Positions 16,060 through 24,377 of a stretch of 64,000 nt of DNA are shown in pieces; within the stretch, counting starts at the first letter, position 1; every line of letters starts with the position of its first letter. Made by a program: the position numbers and the translations under genes. The notes below the pieces were generated by a model. That model was not told the DNA's origin. It was given only the letters and a program-made list of their open reading frames with translations, and did not search any database. The stretch comes from Mycobacterium sp. DL440. Its GTDB lineage: Bacteria; Actinomycetota; Actinomycetes; Mycobacteriales; Mycobacteriaceae. Where the stretch lies: positions 496,001 to 560,000 of the forward strand of contig NZ_CP050191.1 in the NCBI RefSeq assembly GCF_011745145.1. The letters are read 5' to 3'.

Positions 16060-17696
16060 CGGTTCGCCTTCTGCAGGACAAGAAGGTTCTTGGCGAGGTT
16101 TTCCACATCAGGTGTGCCCAGCCCGGTCACCAGGTCGTAGCCGGGTCCGGCGACGGCGACTGCGTTGCCGCCGAGGGTGACATCGCGGAACGCGGGCAGC
16201 GGTGCTCCTTTGGCGATGCGGTAGAGCATCGGATTGAGATGGCCCAACGCCCGCCCGCCGTTGGAGGTCAGGTACTGGTTCATCACCGCGGCGATGCCGG
16301 CCCACAGCGGTGCGGCTTGTGAGGTGCCCCCGCCGACCAGAACCTGGCCGTTCAGAACGATTTTCACCCCGGTGAACGGATCGGCGACAGCGGCGATGTC
16401 GGGGGTGAGGCGCCGCCCGGCGCCGCCGGCTTCGGTGCTGCCGGGCGCGGAAAGGCCGCGCTGCCAGTCCGGGCGGTCGAACAGTGACGACACCCCGCCG
16501 CCGGTGCCCTGCGACAGCGGGACGTCGAACCAGGCCTGTTCGGCCAGCCAGGCGCCGTCGGTATCGGTGGACAGTGAGGTGCCGCCCACACTGGTCATCT
16601 CGGGCAGCGAGGCCACCGAATCCAGGCCGACGTCATCGGGGCCTGGCGCGGATGACCAGTCCTGTCCGCCTCGGCATTCCAGGCCGGCCAGATCACCGCT
16701 GGCGTCGAACGCGGTGGTTCCGCGAGTATGTGCGGCGGCCAGTGCGGAGCGGACGGGCGCGAGGTCGGCCGCGGTGAGCAGCTTGTCGCAGCCCCAGCCG
16801 ATCGAGAAGCTCCACACCGCGCCGGGAAACTGCTGGTCGGTGGATTCCAGCAGCTGCCCGATCTTTTCGTAGGCGCCGTCACCCTGCACCGTCGGCCGGG
16901 CGTTGACCACGACCTTCTGCGCTTCAGGAGCGATGGCGTGCGCGATCTGTAGATCCATGGTGGTTTCACCGTGTGGTGCGCTCGGTTGCCCTCCGACCAC
17001 GACCGGTGTGAACGTCGGCAGGCCGAAGGACGTGGAGAACGTGTCGAGATCAGCCTGGTCGAAGCCATCGAACGCGAAGATCACGATGGTGCTGCCCTTG
17101 CCGGTGAACCCTTGTCGAGCCAGGCCGGAGAGGTTGTAGGTGTTGAGCAGCTCCTGGGGCGTCAGTCCGCGGTCGGGCACATCCAGCGGCAGGTGCCGCA
17201 GGTCCGGCCGGGACATCCGGTACGGCGTGTAGCCGAGGACGCGGCCGATTTCGGTGACTTCTCCGTGCAGCGTTTCGGGTATCGACGGCTGCTGTGGGGA
17301 GGCGTAGAACACCTGGCCGCGCCTGCCCCGGTAGTCGTGGATGTCCACCTCGAAAGCGCTTGCCATATTGGTGGGTTCGCCTGCCACGATCGCCCAGGCA
17401 TCGCCGGGGCGCCACCGGACCGACAGCTCGTGCTCGGCGGCCCACCGGAAGAGCGCCGTGGGCCGTGCTGTGCCGTGCAGGGTCAGGGTGAGCTGGGCCG
17501 AGCCGTTGTCGGCAGGGCCGAGATCGGTTGAGGCCGCTATCAATTGGGCGTACGGGCCGGCAATCTGGCCGGAGCTTCGAGCCGGCCCGGGCGCCAACCC
17601 GTCCTGGGGAGAGGTCTGTAGATCAGAGACCAGCAGTGCACCGACCATGGTCAGCGCCAGTAGCACCCGCCCAGGGGTGATGCGGATCCCGGCCAT
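16056..17696 (-). CDS. S53 (sedolisin/kumamolisin-type) serine-carboxyl peptidase, secreted
   Basis: This 546-residue exported protease has an N-terminal signal or anchor (RVLLALTMVGALLVSDL), a pro-kumamolisin domain (about 45-165) and an S53 catalytic domain. The Glu and Asp of the triad are in GETTMDLQIAHA (about 243 and 247), the oxyanion Asp in ASGDLAG (about 334) and the nucleophile Ser in GGTSQAAPLW (about 457; SGTSxxxP is more usual). The C-terminal calcium site is FRDVTLGGN...GYDLVTGLG. Sedolisins are acid-active endopeptidases or tripeptidyl peptidases released by removal of the prodomain. The ATG has no clear ribosome site. It lies 30 bp after lipoprotein 2 and overlaps the membrane gene downstream. 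Confidence 0.92.
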   Translation of the reverse strand: MAGIRITPGRVLLALTMVGALLVSDLQTSPQDGLAPGPARSSGQIAGPYAQLIAASTDLGPADNGSAQLTLTLHGTARPTALFRWAAEHELSVRWRPGDAWAIVAGEPTNMASAFEVDIHDYRGRRGQVFYASPQQPSIPETLHGEVTEIGRVLGYTPYRMSRPDLRHLPLDVPDRGLTPQELLNTYNLSGLARQGFTGKGSTIVIFAFDGFDQADLDTFSTSFGLPTFTPVVVGGQPSAPHGETTMDLQIAHAIAPEAQKVVVNARPTVQGDGAYEKIGQLLESTDQQFPGAVWSFSIGWGCDKLLTAADLAPVRSALAAAHTRGTTAFDASGDLAGLECRGGQDWSSAPGPDDVGLDSVASLPEMTSVGGTSLSTDTDGAWLAEQAWFDVPLSQGTGGGVSSLFDRPDWQRGLSAPGSTEAGGAGRRLTPDIAAVADPFTGVKIVLNGQVLVGGGTSQAAPLWAGIAAVMNQYLTSNGGRALGHLNPMLYRIAKGAPLPAFRDVTLGGNAVAVAGPGYDLVTGLGTPDVENLAKNLLVLQKANR

Positions 17697-17726
17697 GCGC
17701 GAACGACCGACTTTCTGTGTCGCGGT

Positions 17727-18002
17727 CTAGTTGTCGCCGGGGATGGCAGTCGGTGCCGGCGGCGCCTTGACGTCGGGGGTGAACAGGTTGCCGCCGGTGG
17801 GGTTGATCGACTTCTCGGTCGGTTCGACCGATGGCGGCGGGGCGGGAGTGGCCGGCGTGGTGGTGGTCGTCGTGGTCGGGGTGGTGGTCTCGGGACCTTT
17901 TTCTTCTTCGGTGCCGCACGCCGCGGTGAACGAGATCATCCCGATGACCGCGGCACCGCCTGCGATGACGGTGAGCCGACGAGTCAATTGCCGTGACTTC
18001 AT
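17727..18002 (-). CDS. Poly-threonine lipoprotein 2
   Basis: This 91-residue lipoprotein is nearly identical to lipoprotein 3 (18209-18505) up to the tail. It has the start MKSRQLTRRLTVIAGG, a lipobox-like FTAAC with an unusual -3 Thr, a Thr/Pro linker (seven consecutive Thr after ETTTP), and the conserved tail VEPTEKSINPTGGNLFTP. The ATG at 18002 follows GTGAGGA by 8 nt; a GTG at 18017 is less likely. It lies 30 bp upstream of the S53 peptidase and probably heads its operon. A single-pass anchored peptide rich in Thr and Pro could be glycosylated in mycobacteria (inference). Confidence 0.75.
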   Translation of the reverse strand: MKSRQLTRRLTVIAGGAAVIGMISFTAACGTEEEKGPETTTPTTTTTTTPATPAPPPSVEPTEKSINPTGGNLFTPDVKAPPAPTAIPGDN

Positions 18003-18140
18003 GTTATGTGTCCTCACTCACTGACCCCCGCGCTTCGGTGCAGAGCGACCTTCGGCGTTGGTGATTCCCACTGTTCGCAACGGCAAATCGTGGCTCAAGG
18101 CACATCCCGAAAGCAGGGTTCTGATGCACGAACTTTAACT
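18003..18140 (-). repeat. Duplicated lipoprotein leader, copy A
   Basis: The region upstream of lipoprotein 2 matches 18506-18637 upstream of lipoprotein 3 with small gaps. Shared words on the plus strand include CTTCGGCG, GATTCCCACT, GCAACG, CATCCCGAA and GGGTTCTG. Gene, leader and promoter were therefore duplicated as one unit. Confidence 0.7.
18132..18137 (-). promoter_or_regulatory. Putative -10 (TAAAGT) of lipoprotein 2 / S53 operon
   Basis: TAAAGT on the minus strand lies at the distal end of the duplicated leader, matching TAGAGT at 18635-18630 in the sister copy. Initiation here would give an untranslated leader of about 125 nt. It lies just downstream of the hairpin that ends lipoprotein 3. 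Confidence 0.4.
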
Positions 18141-18150
18141 CAGTGGTGTA

Positions 18151-18178
18151 ACGCCCGCAGGAACATTCCTGCGGGCGT
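18151..18178 (-). terminator. Terminator hairpin of lipoprotein 3
   Basis: ACGCCCGCAGGAA (18151-18163) and its exact complement (18166-18178) form a 13-bp stem with a 2-nt loop. It lies 30 bp after the lipoprotein 3 stop. It separates lipoprotein 3 from the lipoprotein 2 promoter, so these two copies are independent transcription units. Confidence 0.75.
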
Positions 18179-18208
18179 ACCTGACGGGGCAGCGTTGGTG
18201 ACCCGGTC

Positions 18209-18505
18209 CTATCCGGTGTTGTCCTTGTTGCCGGGCTTGGCGGTCGCCGGTCCCGGTGCCTTCAGGTCGGGCGTGAACAGGTTGCCGCCGGTGGGGTTGA
18301 TCGACTTCTCGGTCGGTTCGACCGATGGCGGCGGGGCGGGAGTGGCCGGCGTGGTGGTGGTGGTGGTCGTCGTCGTGGTCGGCGTGGTGGTCTCGGGACC
18401 TTTTTCTTCTTCGGTGCCGCACGCCGCGGTGAACGAAATCATCCCGATGACCGCGGCACCGCCTGCGATGACGGTGAGCCGACGAGTCAACTGTCCTGAT
18501 TTCAT
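18209..18505 (-). CDS. Poly-threonine lipoprotein 3
   Basis: This 98-residue lipoprotein is a close copy of lipoprotein 2: MKSGQLTRRLTVIAGG start, FTAAC lipobox-like site, a linker with ten consecutive Thr (three more than lipoprotein 2), and tail VEPTEKSINPTGGNLFTP ending in KPGNKDNTG. The ATG follows GTGAGGA. It has its own leader and promoter (18506-18637) and its own terminator (18151-18178), so it is expressed as a single gene. The different Thr counts are in-frame changes of ACC/ACG codons. Function unknown. Confidence 0.75.
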   Translation of the reverse strand: MKSGQLTRRLTVIAGGAAVIGMISFTAACGTEEEKGPETTTPTTTTTTTTTTPATPAPPPSVEPTEKSINPTGGNLFTPDLKAPGPATAKPGNKDNTG

Positions 18506-18637
18506 GCTGGTTTCCTCACTGTCCCCCGTGTTGTTACAGAGCTTGGCCTTCGGCGAATCGCGTGGATTCCCACTACTTGCAACGCAAATGGTGCCCAGCC
18601 CCATCCCGAAGCGGGTTCTGGTAACCCGAACTCTAAC
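18506..18637 (-). repeat. Duplicated lipoprotein leader, copy B
   Basis: This is the sister copy of 18003-18140, upstream of lipoprotein 3. It includes the GGGGGACAGTGAGGA ribosome-site region and a probable -10 at 18635-18630. The rest of the gap up to imuA' holds the LexA box; nothing else was seen. Confidence 0.7.
18630..18635 (-). promoter_or_regulatory. Putative -10 (TAGAGT) of lipoprotein 3
   Basis: TAGAGT on the minus strand, at the same place in the duplicated leader as TAAAGT of lipoprotein 2 and identical to the hexamer before lipoprotein 1. Assigned from conservation between the three copies only. Confidence 0.4.
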
Positions 18638-18745
18638 CGAAGGTCAGCGCGGTCGCAGATCCATTCCTGCCGGCCCTGCCTTTCCGGGCCGATGACCGCT
18701 GCCCGCAGCTTGACGCTGTCGGGGGGTAGGTGTTTACTCTAGCAA

Positions 18746-18761
18746 TCGAACATATATTCGA
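18746..18761 (+). promoter_or_regulatory. LexA (SOS) box of imuA'-imuB
   Basis: TCGAACATATATTCGA differs from the mycobacterial LexA consensus TCGAAC-N4-GTTCGA at one position. It lies 36 bp upstream of the imuA' GTG. A -10-like TATATT lies inside the box, so LexA binding would block RNA polymerase. Confidence 0.88.
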
Positions 18762-18797
18762 AAAAGCCGATGGGCGGATGGTGCGGGAGGTGTTGTT

Positions 18798-19505
18798 GTG
18801 ACTGCTGCGGCAGAGCTCGATCTACGCCGGCTTACCCGCTCTGAACAGGTAGAACATCTCCGCAGGAAAATCGCGACGGTATCGGGGAAGGTCGGCTCCA
18901 CGCCTCGGAACGTGCCCCGGCCCGGGGCGGTCACCCCGGCTCGGGAATCTTTGCTGGCACCGCCTGAAACGCTGGTTGAGACGTTGCTCGAGGGCCTGCC
19001 GACGATGCTGCCGCGGGGGTCGGTCGCGGTGGCCTCCGGCGCCCGGTCGCTGCCGCTGGGCCTGGTGGCGGCGGTGACGGCCGCGGGTGGACATGCGGTG
19101 ATCATCGGCCAGCCCGATGTCGGCCTGCTGGCCGCGGTGGAGATGGGCGCCGATCTGAGCCGGCTCGCGGTGGTCCCCGATCCGGGCGCCGATCCCGTCG
19201 AGGTGGCTGCGGTGCTGATGGACGGGATGGATCTGGTGGTGCTCGGCCTGGGCGGGCGTTCGGTGCCGCCGAGTCGGGCCCGGGTGATGGCAGCGCGGGC
19301 CCGGCAGAAAGGCTGCACCTTGCTGGTCACCGACGGGGACTGGCAGGGTGCATCGGCACGGTTGGAGGCCCGGGTATCCGGCTACGAGCTGGCCGGCGCC
19401 GGCCAGGACGCTCCGATGCCCGGGCGTGGCCGGATCAGCCGGGTCCGGCTGGCCATGCGCACCCGTGGGCGGGCCATCGGAACCGCTTGTGCAGCAGGAG
19501 GTTAG
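18798..19505 (+). CDS. imuA': ImuA', RecA-like mutasome component
   Basis: This 235-residue homologue of Rv3395c works with ImuB and DnaE2 in SOS-induced mutagenic translesion synthesis. The middle of the protein ([20 protein letters not shown], then [20 protein letters not shown]) has the RecA-like fold but no intact Walker A GKT, as is usual for ImuA'. The GTG at 18798 follows GGGAGG by 7 nt. It is transcribed from the LexA-controlled promoter at 18746-18761, and imuB starts 3 bp after its stop, so the two are co-expressed. Confidence 0.93.
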   Translation: MTAAAELDLRRLTRSEQVEHLRRKIATVSGKVGSTPRNVPRPGAVTPARESLLAPPETLVETLLEGLPTMLPRGSVAVASGARSLPLGLVAAVTAAGGHAVIIGQPDVGLLAAVEMGADLSRLAVVPDPGADPVEVAAVLMDGMDLVVLGLGGRSVPPSRARVMAARARQKGCTLLVTDGDWQGASARLEARVSGYELAGAGQDAPMPGRGRISRVRLAMRTRGRAIGTACAAGG

Positions 19506-19508
19506 CGC

Positions 19509-21095
19509 GTGCCCGCCGATTCCAGGGTGCTGGCTCTCTGGTGTATGGACTGGCCGGCGGTGGCTGCGGCTACGGCGGCGGGTCTGACGTCGACGGTGCC
19601 GGTTGCCGTCACATTGGCCAACCGGGTGATCGCCTGTTCGGCGTCGGCGCGCGCGGGTGGGGTGCGACGTGGATTGCGTCGACGCGAGGCGCAGGCCCGG
19701 TGTCCGCAACTACATGTCGTCACCGCCGACCCGGCCAGAGACGCTCGCCATTTCGAGAACGTGACACTTGCCGTCGACGATCTGGTGCCGCGCGTCGAGG
19801 TGCTGCGGCCGGGACTGCTGGTGGTCTCGGTGCGTGGAGCGGCGCGGTACTTCGGGTCGGAACCGGTAGCGGCCGAACGATTGATCGACGCTGTCGCCGC
19901 GGCGGGGGCCGAATGTCAGGTCGGTATCGCCGATCAGCTCTCCACCGCGGTGTTCGCCGCCCGGGCGGGTTGCATCGTCGAACCCGGAAACGACGCGCCG
20001 TTCTTGTCGGGGCTGTCGATCCGGCAATTGGCCACGGAACCGGCCCTGGCCGCGCCCGGGCGGGAGGACCTGGCAGACCTGTTGTGGCGGATGGGTATCC
20101 GAACCCTGGGCCAGTTCGCCGAATTGTCCCGCACCGATGTGGCCTCCCGGTTCGGGGCCGACGCGGTGGCCGCGCACCGGTTCTCCTGCGGCGAGCCGGG
20201 CCGGGGTCCCTCCGGGCGGGATCCGGCCATCGAGCTCGATGCGGTGATGAACTGTGACCCGCCGATCGAACGGGTGGATGCCGCAGCCTTCGCGGGCCGG
20301 TCACTGGCCGGCGACCTGCATCGAAACCTGGAGGCGGCCGGGGTGGGTTGTACCCGGCTGTCCATCCACGCTGTCACCGCCAATGGCGAAGAGTTGGAAC
20401 GCGTCTGGCGATGTGCCGAACCGTTGACCGAGGATGCCACCGCCGACCGCGTGCGCTGGCAGTTGGACGGCTGGCTGAACCGCCGCACCGCCGAACGGCC
20501 CACCGCCCCGGTCACCGTGCTGCGCCTGCGCCCGGTGGAGGTGATTTCGGCGGCGGCGCTGCAGTTACCGCTGTGGGGCGGGATAGGGGAGGAGGACCGA
20601 TTGCGGGCCCGGCGTGCGCTGTTGCGGGTTCAGGGGTTGCTCGGTCCGGAGGCGGTGCAGGTGCCGGTGCTCAGCGGTGGCCGTGGTCCTGCCGAGCGCA
20701 TCACCTTCACGCCGTTGGGGGACGAGCCGGTGCCACGAGCTGATCCGCGGCAGCCCTGGCCCGGTCGGCTGCCCGAGCCCTCGCCGACCGTACTGCTCGA
20801 CGACCCGGTGGAACTGCTTGACGCACAGGAAAAACCGGTTCGGGTGACCAGCCGCGGGTTGTTCTCGGCCGATCCGGCGCGGCTGTCCGGCGCCGGCAGG
20901 CGTGACGGCAGGTTGCGCTGGTGGGCAGGGCCGTGGCCGGTCGACGAGCGGTGGTGGGACCCGGAGAACCGGGGTGCCGGACGCACCGCGCGGGTTCAAG
21001 TGCTGTTGGGTTCCGGAGATGATGACCAGGAGGGGCTGGCATTGCTGCTGTGTTATCGGCAGCGCCGGTGGTATCTGGAGGGGGCCTATGAATGA
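19509..21095 (+). CDS. imuB: ImuB, Y-family polymerase-like adaptor
   Basis: This 528-residue Y-family polymerase homologue lacks a complete catalytic triad: the N-terminal LALWCMDWPAVA keeps only one Asp where active polymerases have DxDxF. It is an adaptor rather than a polymerase. The beta-clamp-binding motif QLPLWG lies at residues 352-357, the same numbering as the characterised M. tuberculosis protein. The C-terminal region is expected to contact ImuA' and DnaE2. The GTG start lies 3 bp after imuA', with AGGAGG in the imuA' tail. DNA damage should induce it through the upstream LexA box. Confidence 0.95.
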   Translation: MPADSRVLALWCMDWPAVAAATAAGLTSTVPVAVTLANRVIACSASARAGGVRRGLRRREAQARCPQLHVVTADPARDARHFENVTLAVDDLVPRVEVLRPGLLVVSVRGAARYFGSEPVAAERLIDAVAAAGAECQVGIADQLSTAVFAARAGCIVEPGNDAPFLSGLSIRQLATEPALAAPGREDLADLLWRMGIRTLGQFAELSRTDVASRFGADAVAAHRFSCGEPGRGPSGRDPAIELDAVMNCDPPIERVDAAAFAGRSLAGDLHRNLEAAGVGCTRLSIHAVTANGEELERVWRCAEPLTEDATADRVRWQLDGWLNRRTAERPTAPVTVLRLRPVEVISAAALQLPLWGGIGEEDRLRARRALLRVQGLLGPEAVQVPVLSGGRGPAERITFTPLGDEPVPRADPRQPWPGRLPEPSPTVLLDDPVELLDAQEKPVRVTSRGLFSADPARLSGAGRRDGRLRWWAGPWPVDERWWDPENRGAGRTARVQVLLGSGDDDQEGLALLLCYRQRRWYLEGAYE

Positions 21096-21179
21096 GCGCC
21101 GTCGAACGTGAAGGAGACTGCGAGATTTCGCGGGATCCTGGCCAACACGTTCACGTGGGGGGAGCGGGAGCCGGTGGGC

Positions 21180-22214
21180 TCAGCCCAGGCGCTGCGCGAA
21201 GGTGCCCACGCGGCTGATGAACCGGTCGAAGAACACCGTCGGGTCGACCTCTGTGCCGATGAGCGCATTGGGTCGACGGCCCCAGTGCCCGCGCCAGTCG
21301 GCCACTGTCATGCCGCGGGTCAGACTGCCCCTCAGTTCGACGTCGACCGTGGTTTCCCGGTAGCTCACCAAACCGGGGTCCAGCGCGACTGCGGCGGCCA
21401 GGGGATCGTGCAGGTGGGCCAGGTACCCGTCGCCGGTGTCGAAATGGAACTCGAAGTAGAACCTCATGGCATCCTCGAGGACGCGGATCAACGGATTGTC
21501 AGCCGTCGACCGGGTGCCCCGCTCGTCGAGCACGCTCATCGCCGCCGACGGCGACCCGGCTGACGCCGCCAGTCGATTCAGCAGCGCAGGCGTCATCGCG
21601 ATGTTCTCGGTGAGGTTGAGGCCCAGCACGATTGGCACATGGGTGGCCTTGTCGAGACCCCAGGCGGCGTTCCAGCCGCTGAATACCTCGGCGGCGGACT
21701 CGGGGTCCACGCTGATGTTCCATTCCGACACCGGTGTGGTGTTGCCGCGGTAGTCGAAGGCCCCGCCCATGATCACCAGCCGGCGCAGCAGCTTGGGCAG
21801 GGTGGGTTCGGCGCGCATGGCCAACGCCAGGTTGGTCAGGGGTCCGGTGGCCAGTCCGATCAATTCACCCGGGTGCGCGTGTGCGGCCCGCACCCAGGCC
21901 TCGGCGGCGTCGTGTGCGGTGAGCAGTCGGTCGCTGTCCGGTAACTGCGCATATCCCAGGCCCTGTGGCCCGTGGGTGTCCTCGGCGGTGCGCAGCGGTG
22001 CGCTCAGCGGCTGCTCGGCCCCCTTGGAGACCGGGATCCCGGTCACCCCGCACAGCTCCAGCAGGCCCAGGTTGTTGGTGCAGACCTGTTGCACCGGAAC
22101 ATTTCCCGCGGTCGATGCGATACCGACCAACTCGGCCTCGGGACTGGCGAACAGATATGCCAGGGCCATCGCATCATCGACACCGGTGTCGACGTCGGCG
22201 AACACGGGCATCAT
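21180..22214 (-). CDS. iunH: Inosine-uridine preferring nucleoside hydrolase
   Basis: This 344-residue nucleoside hydrolase cleaves the N-glycosidic bond of ribonucleosides to give a base and ribose for purine or pyrimidine salvage. The calcium- and ribose-binding signature DVDTGVDDAMAL lies at residues 6-17, and the active-site region includes HDPLAAAVALDP near the C-terminus. The start is ATG 22214 (an ATG also follows at 22211); the longer in-frame N-terminus is Gly/Arg-rich and not homologous. It lies 55 bp downstream of acrA1 on the same strand and is convergent with imuB, as in M. tuberculosis. Confidence 0.9.
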   Translation of the reverse strand: MMPVFADVDTGVDDAMALAYLFASPEAELVGIASTAGNVPVQQVCTNNLGLLELCGVTGIPVSKGAEQPLSAPLRTAEDTHGPQGLGYAQLPDSDRLLTAHDAAEAWVRAAHAHPGELIGLATGPLTNLALAMRAEPTLPKLLRRLVIMGGAFDYRGNTTPVSEWNISVDPESAAEVFSGWNAAWGLDKATHVPIVLGLNLTENIAMTPALLNRLAASAGSPSAAMSVLDERGTRSTADNPLIRVLEDAMRFYFEFHFDTGDGYLAHLHDPLAAAVALDPGLVSYRETTVDVELRGSLTRGMTVADWRGHWGRRPNALIGTEVDPTVFFDRFISRVGTFAQRLG

Positions 22215-22269
22215 CGATTCGCCGCTCAGCGGCGGTGGCGTCACGCCGTCAACGATAAGACCAGATCGG

Positions 22270-24306
22270 CTACCAGTGCACGCCGGGCACCAACCGCACC
22301 GCCCGTTTGACCGGGCGGGCCACTGCACGGGGGACCCGCAGGGCGCGGCCGCTGCGGACCGGCCGCTTCGGCCGCCGTTGCGCCGGCTCGCCTGCGGTCC
22401 CCGGAGGGTTCTCACCGATCTGGCCCCGTGCGGCCGCTGAATCCGGATAGCCCAGATACAGCTGATGCAGAACGCGGCGCGACAGTTTCGGGGTCAGGTA
22501 ATTGCCGAAATCAGCGACGGTGCCCAGCGGGGTGTCGATCCGGGCCGGCTTGTCGACCAGACCGCGCACCACCATGGCCGCGGCATGCTCGGCAGAGATC
22601 GGCGGCACGGGGTTGAGCTTGCGCGACGGTGCGATCATCGGCGTCTTCACCAGGGGCATATGGATATTGGTGAAGGTGATGTGATCCGACAGGGTCTCGG
22701 TGCCGACCACCTCGGAGAAGGCGTCGAGTGCGGCCTTGGATGGCAGGTAGGCGCTGTACTTCGGGCTGTTGGCCTGCACGCCCGCGCTGGACACGTTGAC
22801 CACGTGGCCGAACCGGCGCTCGCGCCAGTGCGGCAGCAGCGCCAGCACCATGCGTACCGAGCCGAAGTAGTTGACCGCCATCACCCGTTCGTAATCGTGC
22901 AGGCGGTCGGTCGAGTTCACCACCGACCGGCGGATGGACCGGCCGGCATTGTTCACCAGGTAGTCGACGTGGTCGAACCGGCCGAGGATGTCCTTGACGG
23001 TGTGCTCGACCGACGCCGAATCGGTGACATCGCAGGTAAATGCGTAGGCCTGCCCGCCGGCCGAGCGGATCTCGGTGACCAGGTCGTCGAGCGCCTCACC
23101 GTTGCGGGCCAGCGCGAAGACGCAGGCGCCGCGTTCGGCGATCGCGATGGCCGAAGCCCGGCCGATACCGCTGGAAGCACCGGTGATGACGACGTGCCTG
23201 CCGACCAGGGGGCCGGCTGGATCGTCGCGACGGGCCCGGTCGGGATCGAGGTGCTGGGCCCAGTAACGCCACAGTTTCGGTGCGTACGAAGAGAATTCGG
23301 GTACCGAGATCCCGGTACCGCGCAGCGCGGCGGTGGTGTTGTCTGCGGTGAAGGTCGGCCGCAGCTCGACCACGTCGAGCACCTCACCGGGGATGCCCAG
23401 CTGGGTGGCGACGATGTTGCGCACCGCCTTGACCCGTCCCCGTGCCTGAAGGACAGGCGCGGCGGTGGCCCGTGGCAGCGACCCGCGCAGCGGAGGCAGT
23501 CCGGCCTCTCCTGCCACACCGCGGTAGATGTCGCGCAGCCCGATGGTCTTCGGTGCGGTGAGGTGGAAGGTTTCGCCGTCCTTGTCGTCGATGTGCAGGA
23601 GGTGGACGACGGCTTCAACTACATAGTCCACCGGCACCACGTTGGTCCTACCCGTGTCGGGAAGCATCATCGGCGTGAATCTGGGGAGGGCGGCCAGGCG
23701 TGCCAGCACGCCGAAGAAGTAGTAGGGGCCGTCGACCTTGTCCATCTCACCGGTCGCCGAATCACCCACCACGACGGCCGGTCGGTACACCCGGTAGCGC
23801 AGGCCCGGCGTCGAGCGCACCAGCAGTTCGGCCTCGAACTTGGTCTGGTGATACGGCGTGGGCAGGTCCTGGGCGACGTCGAAATCGTTCTCGGTGAACA
23901 CGCCCCGATGGTTGCCGGCCACGGCGATCGAAGACACGTGGTGCAACGTGGCGTCCAGGCGCCGGGCCAGGTCGATCACCGCGCGGGTGCCCTCCACATT
24001 GGCCGCTCGCTGTTCGGATTCACCGATCGTCATGTCGTAGACGGCTGCGCAGTGCACCACATGCGAGACATCACCCAACTCCGCGACGTCAGTGTCGGAC
24101 AGTCCGAGATCTGCCGCGGTCAGGTCACCGACCAGCGGTTTCACTCGCTCATCCCAGTTCTGGGCCAGCCGCTCGAACCGCGTCAGCGACTCACGGCGCA
24201 CCAGAACCCACACCTCGGCGCCGGGTTCGAGGGACAGAATCCGGGTGATGACTCGGTGGCCGATAAACCCGGTACCGCCGGTAACGACATAGCGCATGCG
24301 AGTCAT
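22270..24306 (-). CDS. acrA1: Two-domain fatty acyl-CoA reductase
   Basis: This 678-residue protein fuses an N-terminal extended-SDR / thioester-reductase-like domain (VTGGTGFIGHRVITR, catalytic YHQTK near 165) to a C-terminal classical SDR domain (VITGASSGIGRASAIA near 373, YSAYLPSKAA near 530). This is the layout of mycobacterial AcrA1 (Rv3391), an acyl-CoA or ACP reductase producing aldehyde and alcohol for wax esters or mycolate-related lipids. The tail is strongly basic and Pro-rich. Starts at 24306 (MTRMRYVV) or 24297 are both reasonable; neither has a good ribosome site. iunH follows. htdY is divergent, 71 bp away. Confidence 0.9.
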   Translation of the reverse strand: MTRMRYVVTGGTGFIGHRVITRILSLEPGAEVWVLVRRESLTRFERLAQNWDERVKPLVGDLTAADLGLSDTDVAELGDVSHVVHCAAVYDMTIGESEQRAANVEGTRAVIDLARRLDATLHHVSSIAVAGNHRGVFTENDFDVAQDLPTPYHQTKFEAELLVRSTPGLRYRVYRPAVVVGDSATGEMDKVDGPYYFFGVLARLAALPRFTPMMLPDTGRTNVVPVDYVVEAVVHLLHIDDKDGETFHLTAPKTIGLRDIYRGVAGEAGLPPLRGSLPRATAAPVLQARGRVKAVRNIVATQLGIPGEVLDVVELRPTFTADNTTAALRGTGISVPEFSSYAPKLWRYWAQHLDPDRARRDDPAGPLVGRHVVITGASSGIGRASAIAIAERGACVFALARNGEALDDLVTEIRSAGGQAYAFTCDVTDSASVEHTVKDILGRFDHVDYLVNNAGRSIRRSVVNSTDRLHDYERVMAVNYFGSVRMVLALLPHWRERRFGHVVNVSSAGVQANSPKYSAYLPSKAALDAFSEVVGTETLSDHITFTNIHMPLVKTPMIAPSRKLNPVPPISAEHAAAMVVRGLVDKPARIDTPLGTVADFGNYLTPKLSRRVLHQLYLGYPDSAAARGQIGENPPGTAGEPAQRRPKRPVRSGRALRVPRAVARPVKRAVRLVPGVHW

Positions 24307-24377
24307 CGTGGCCTGAGATCGAGCAAACGTCAACAAGGCCGGTCAACTGAACCGCTGAGCCGCTATCGTCGGCACGC

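Noticed and set aside
22214..22415. Extended N-terminus for iunH
   Set aside because: The extra residues are Arg/Gly/Cys-rich, overlap the 3' end of acrA1 and do not align with nucleoside hydrolases, whose conserved DVDTGVDD motif starts close to the N-terminus.
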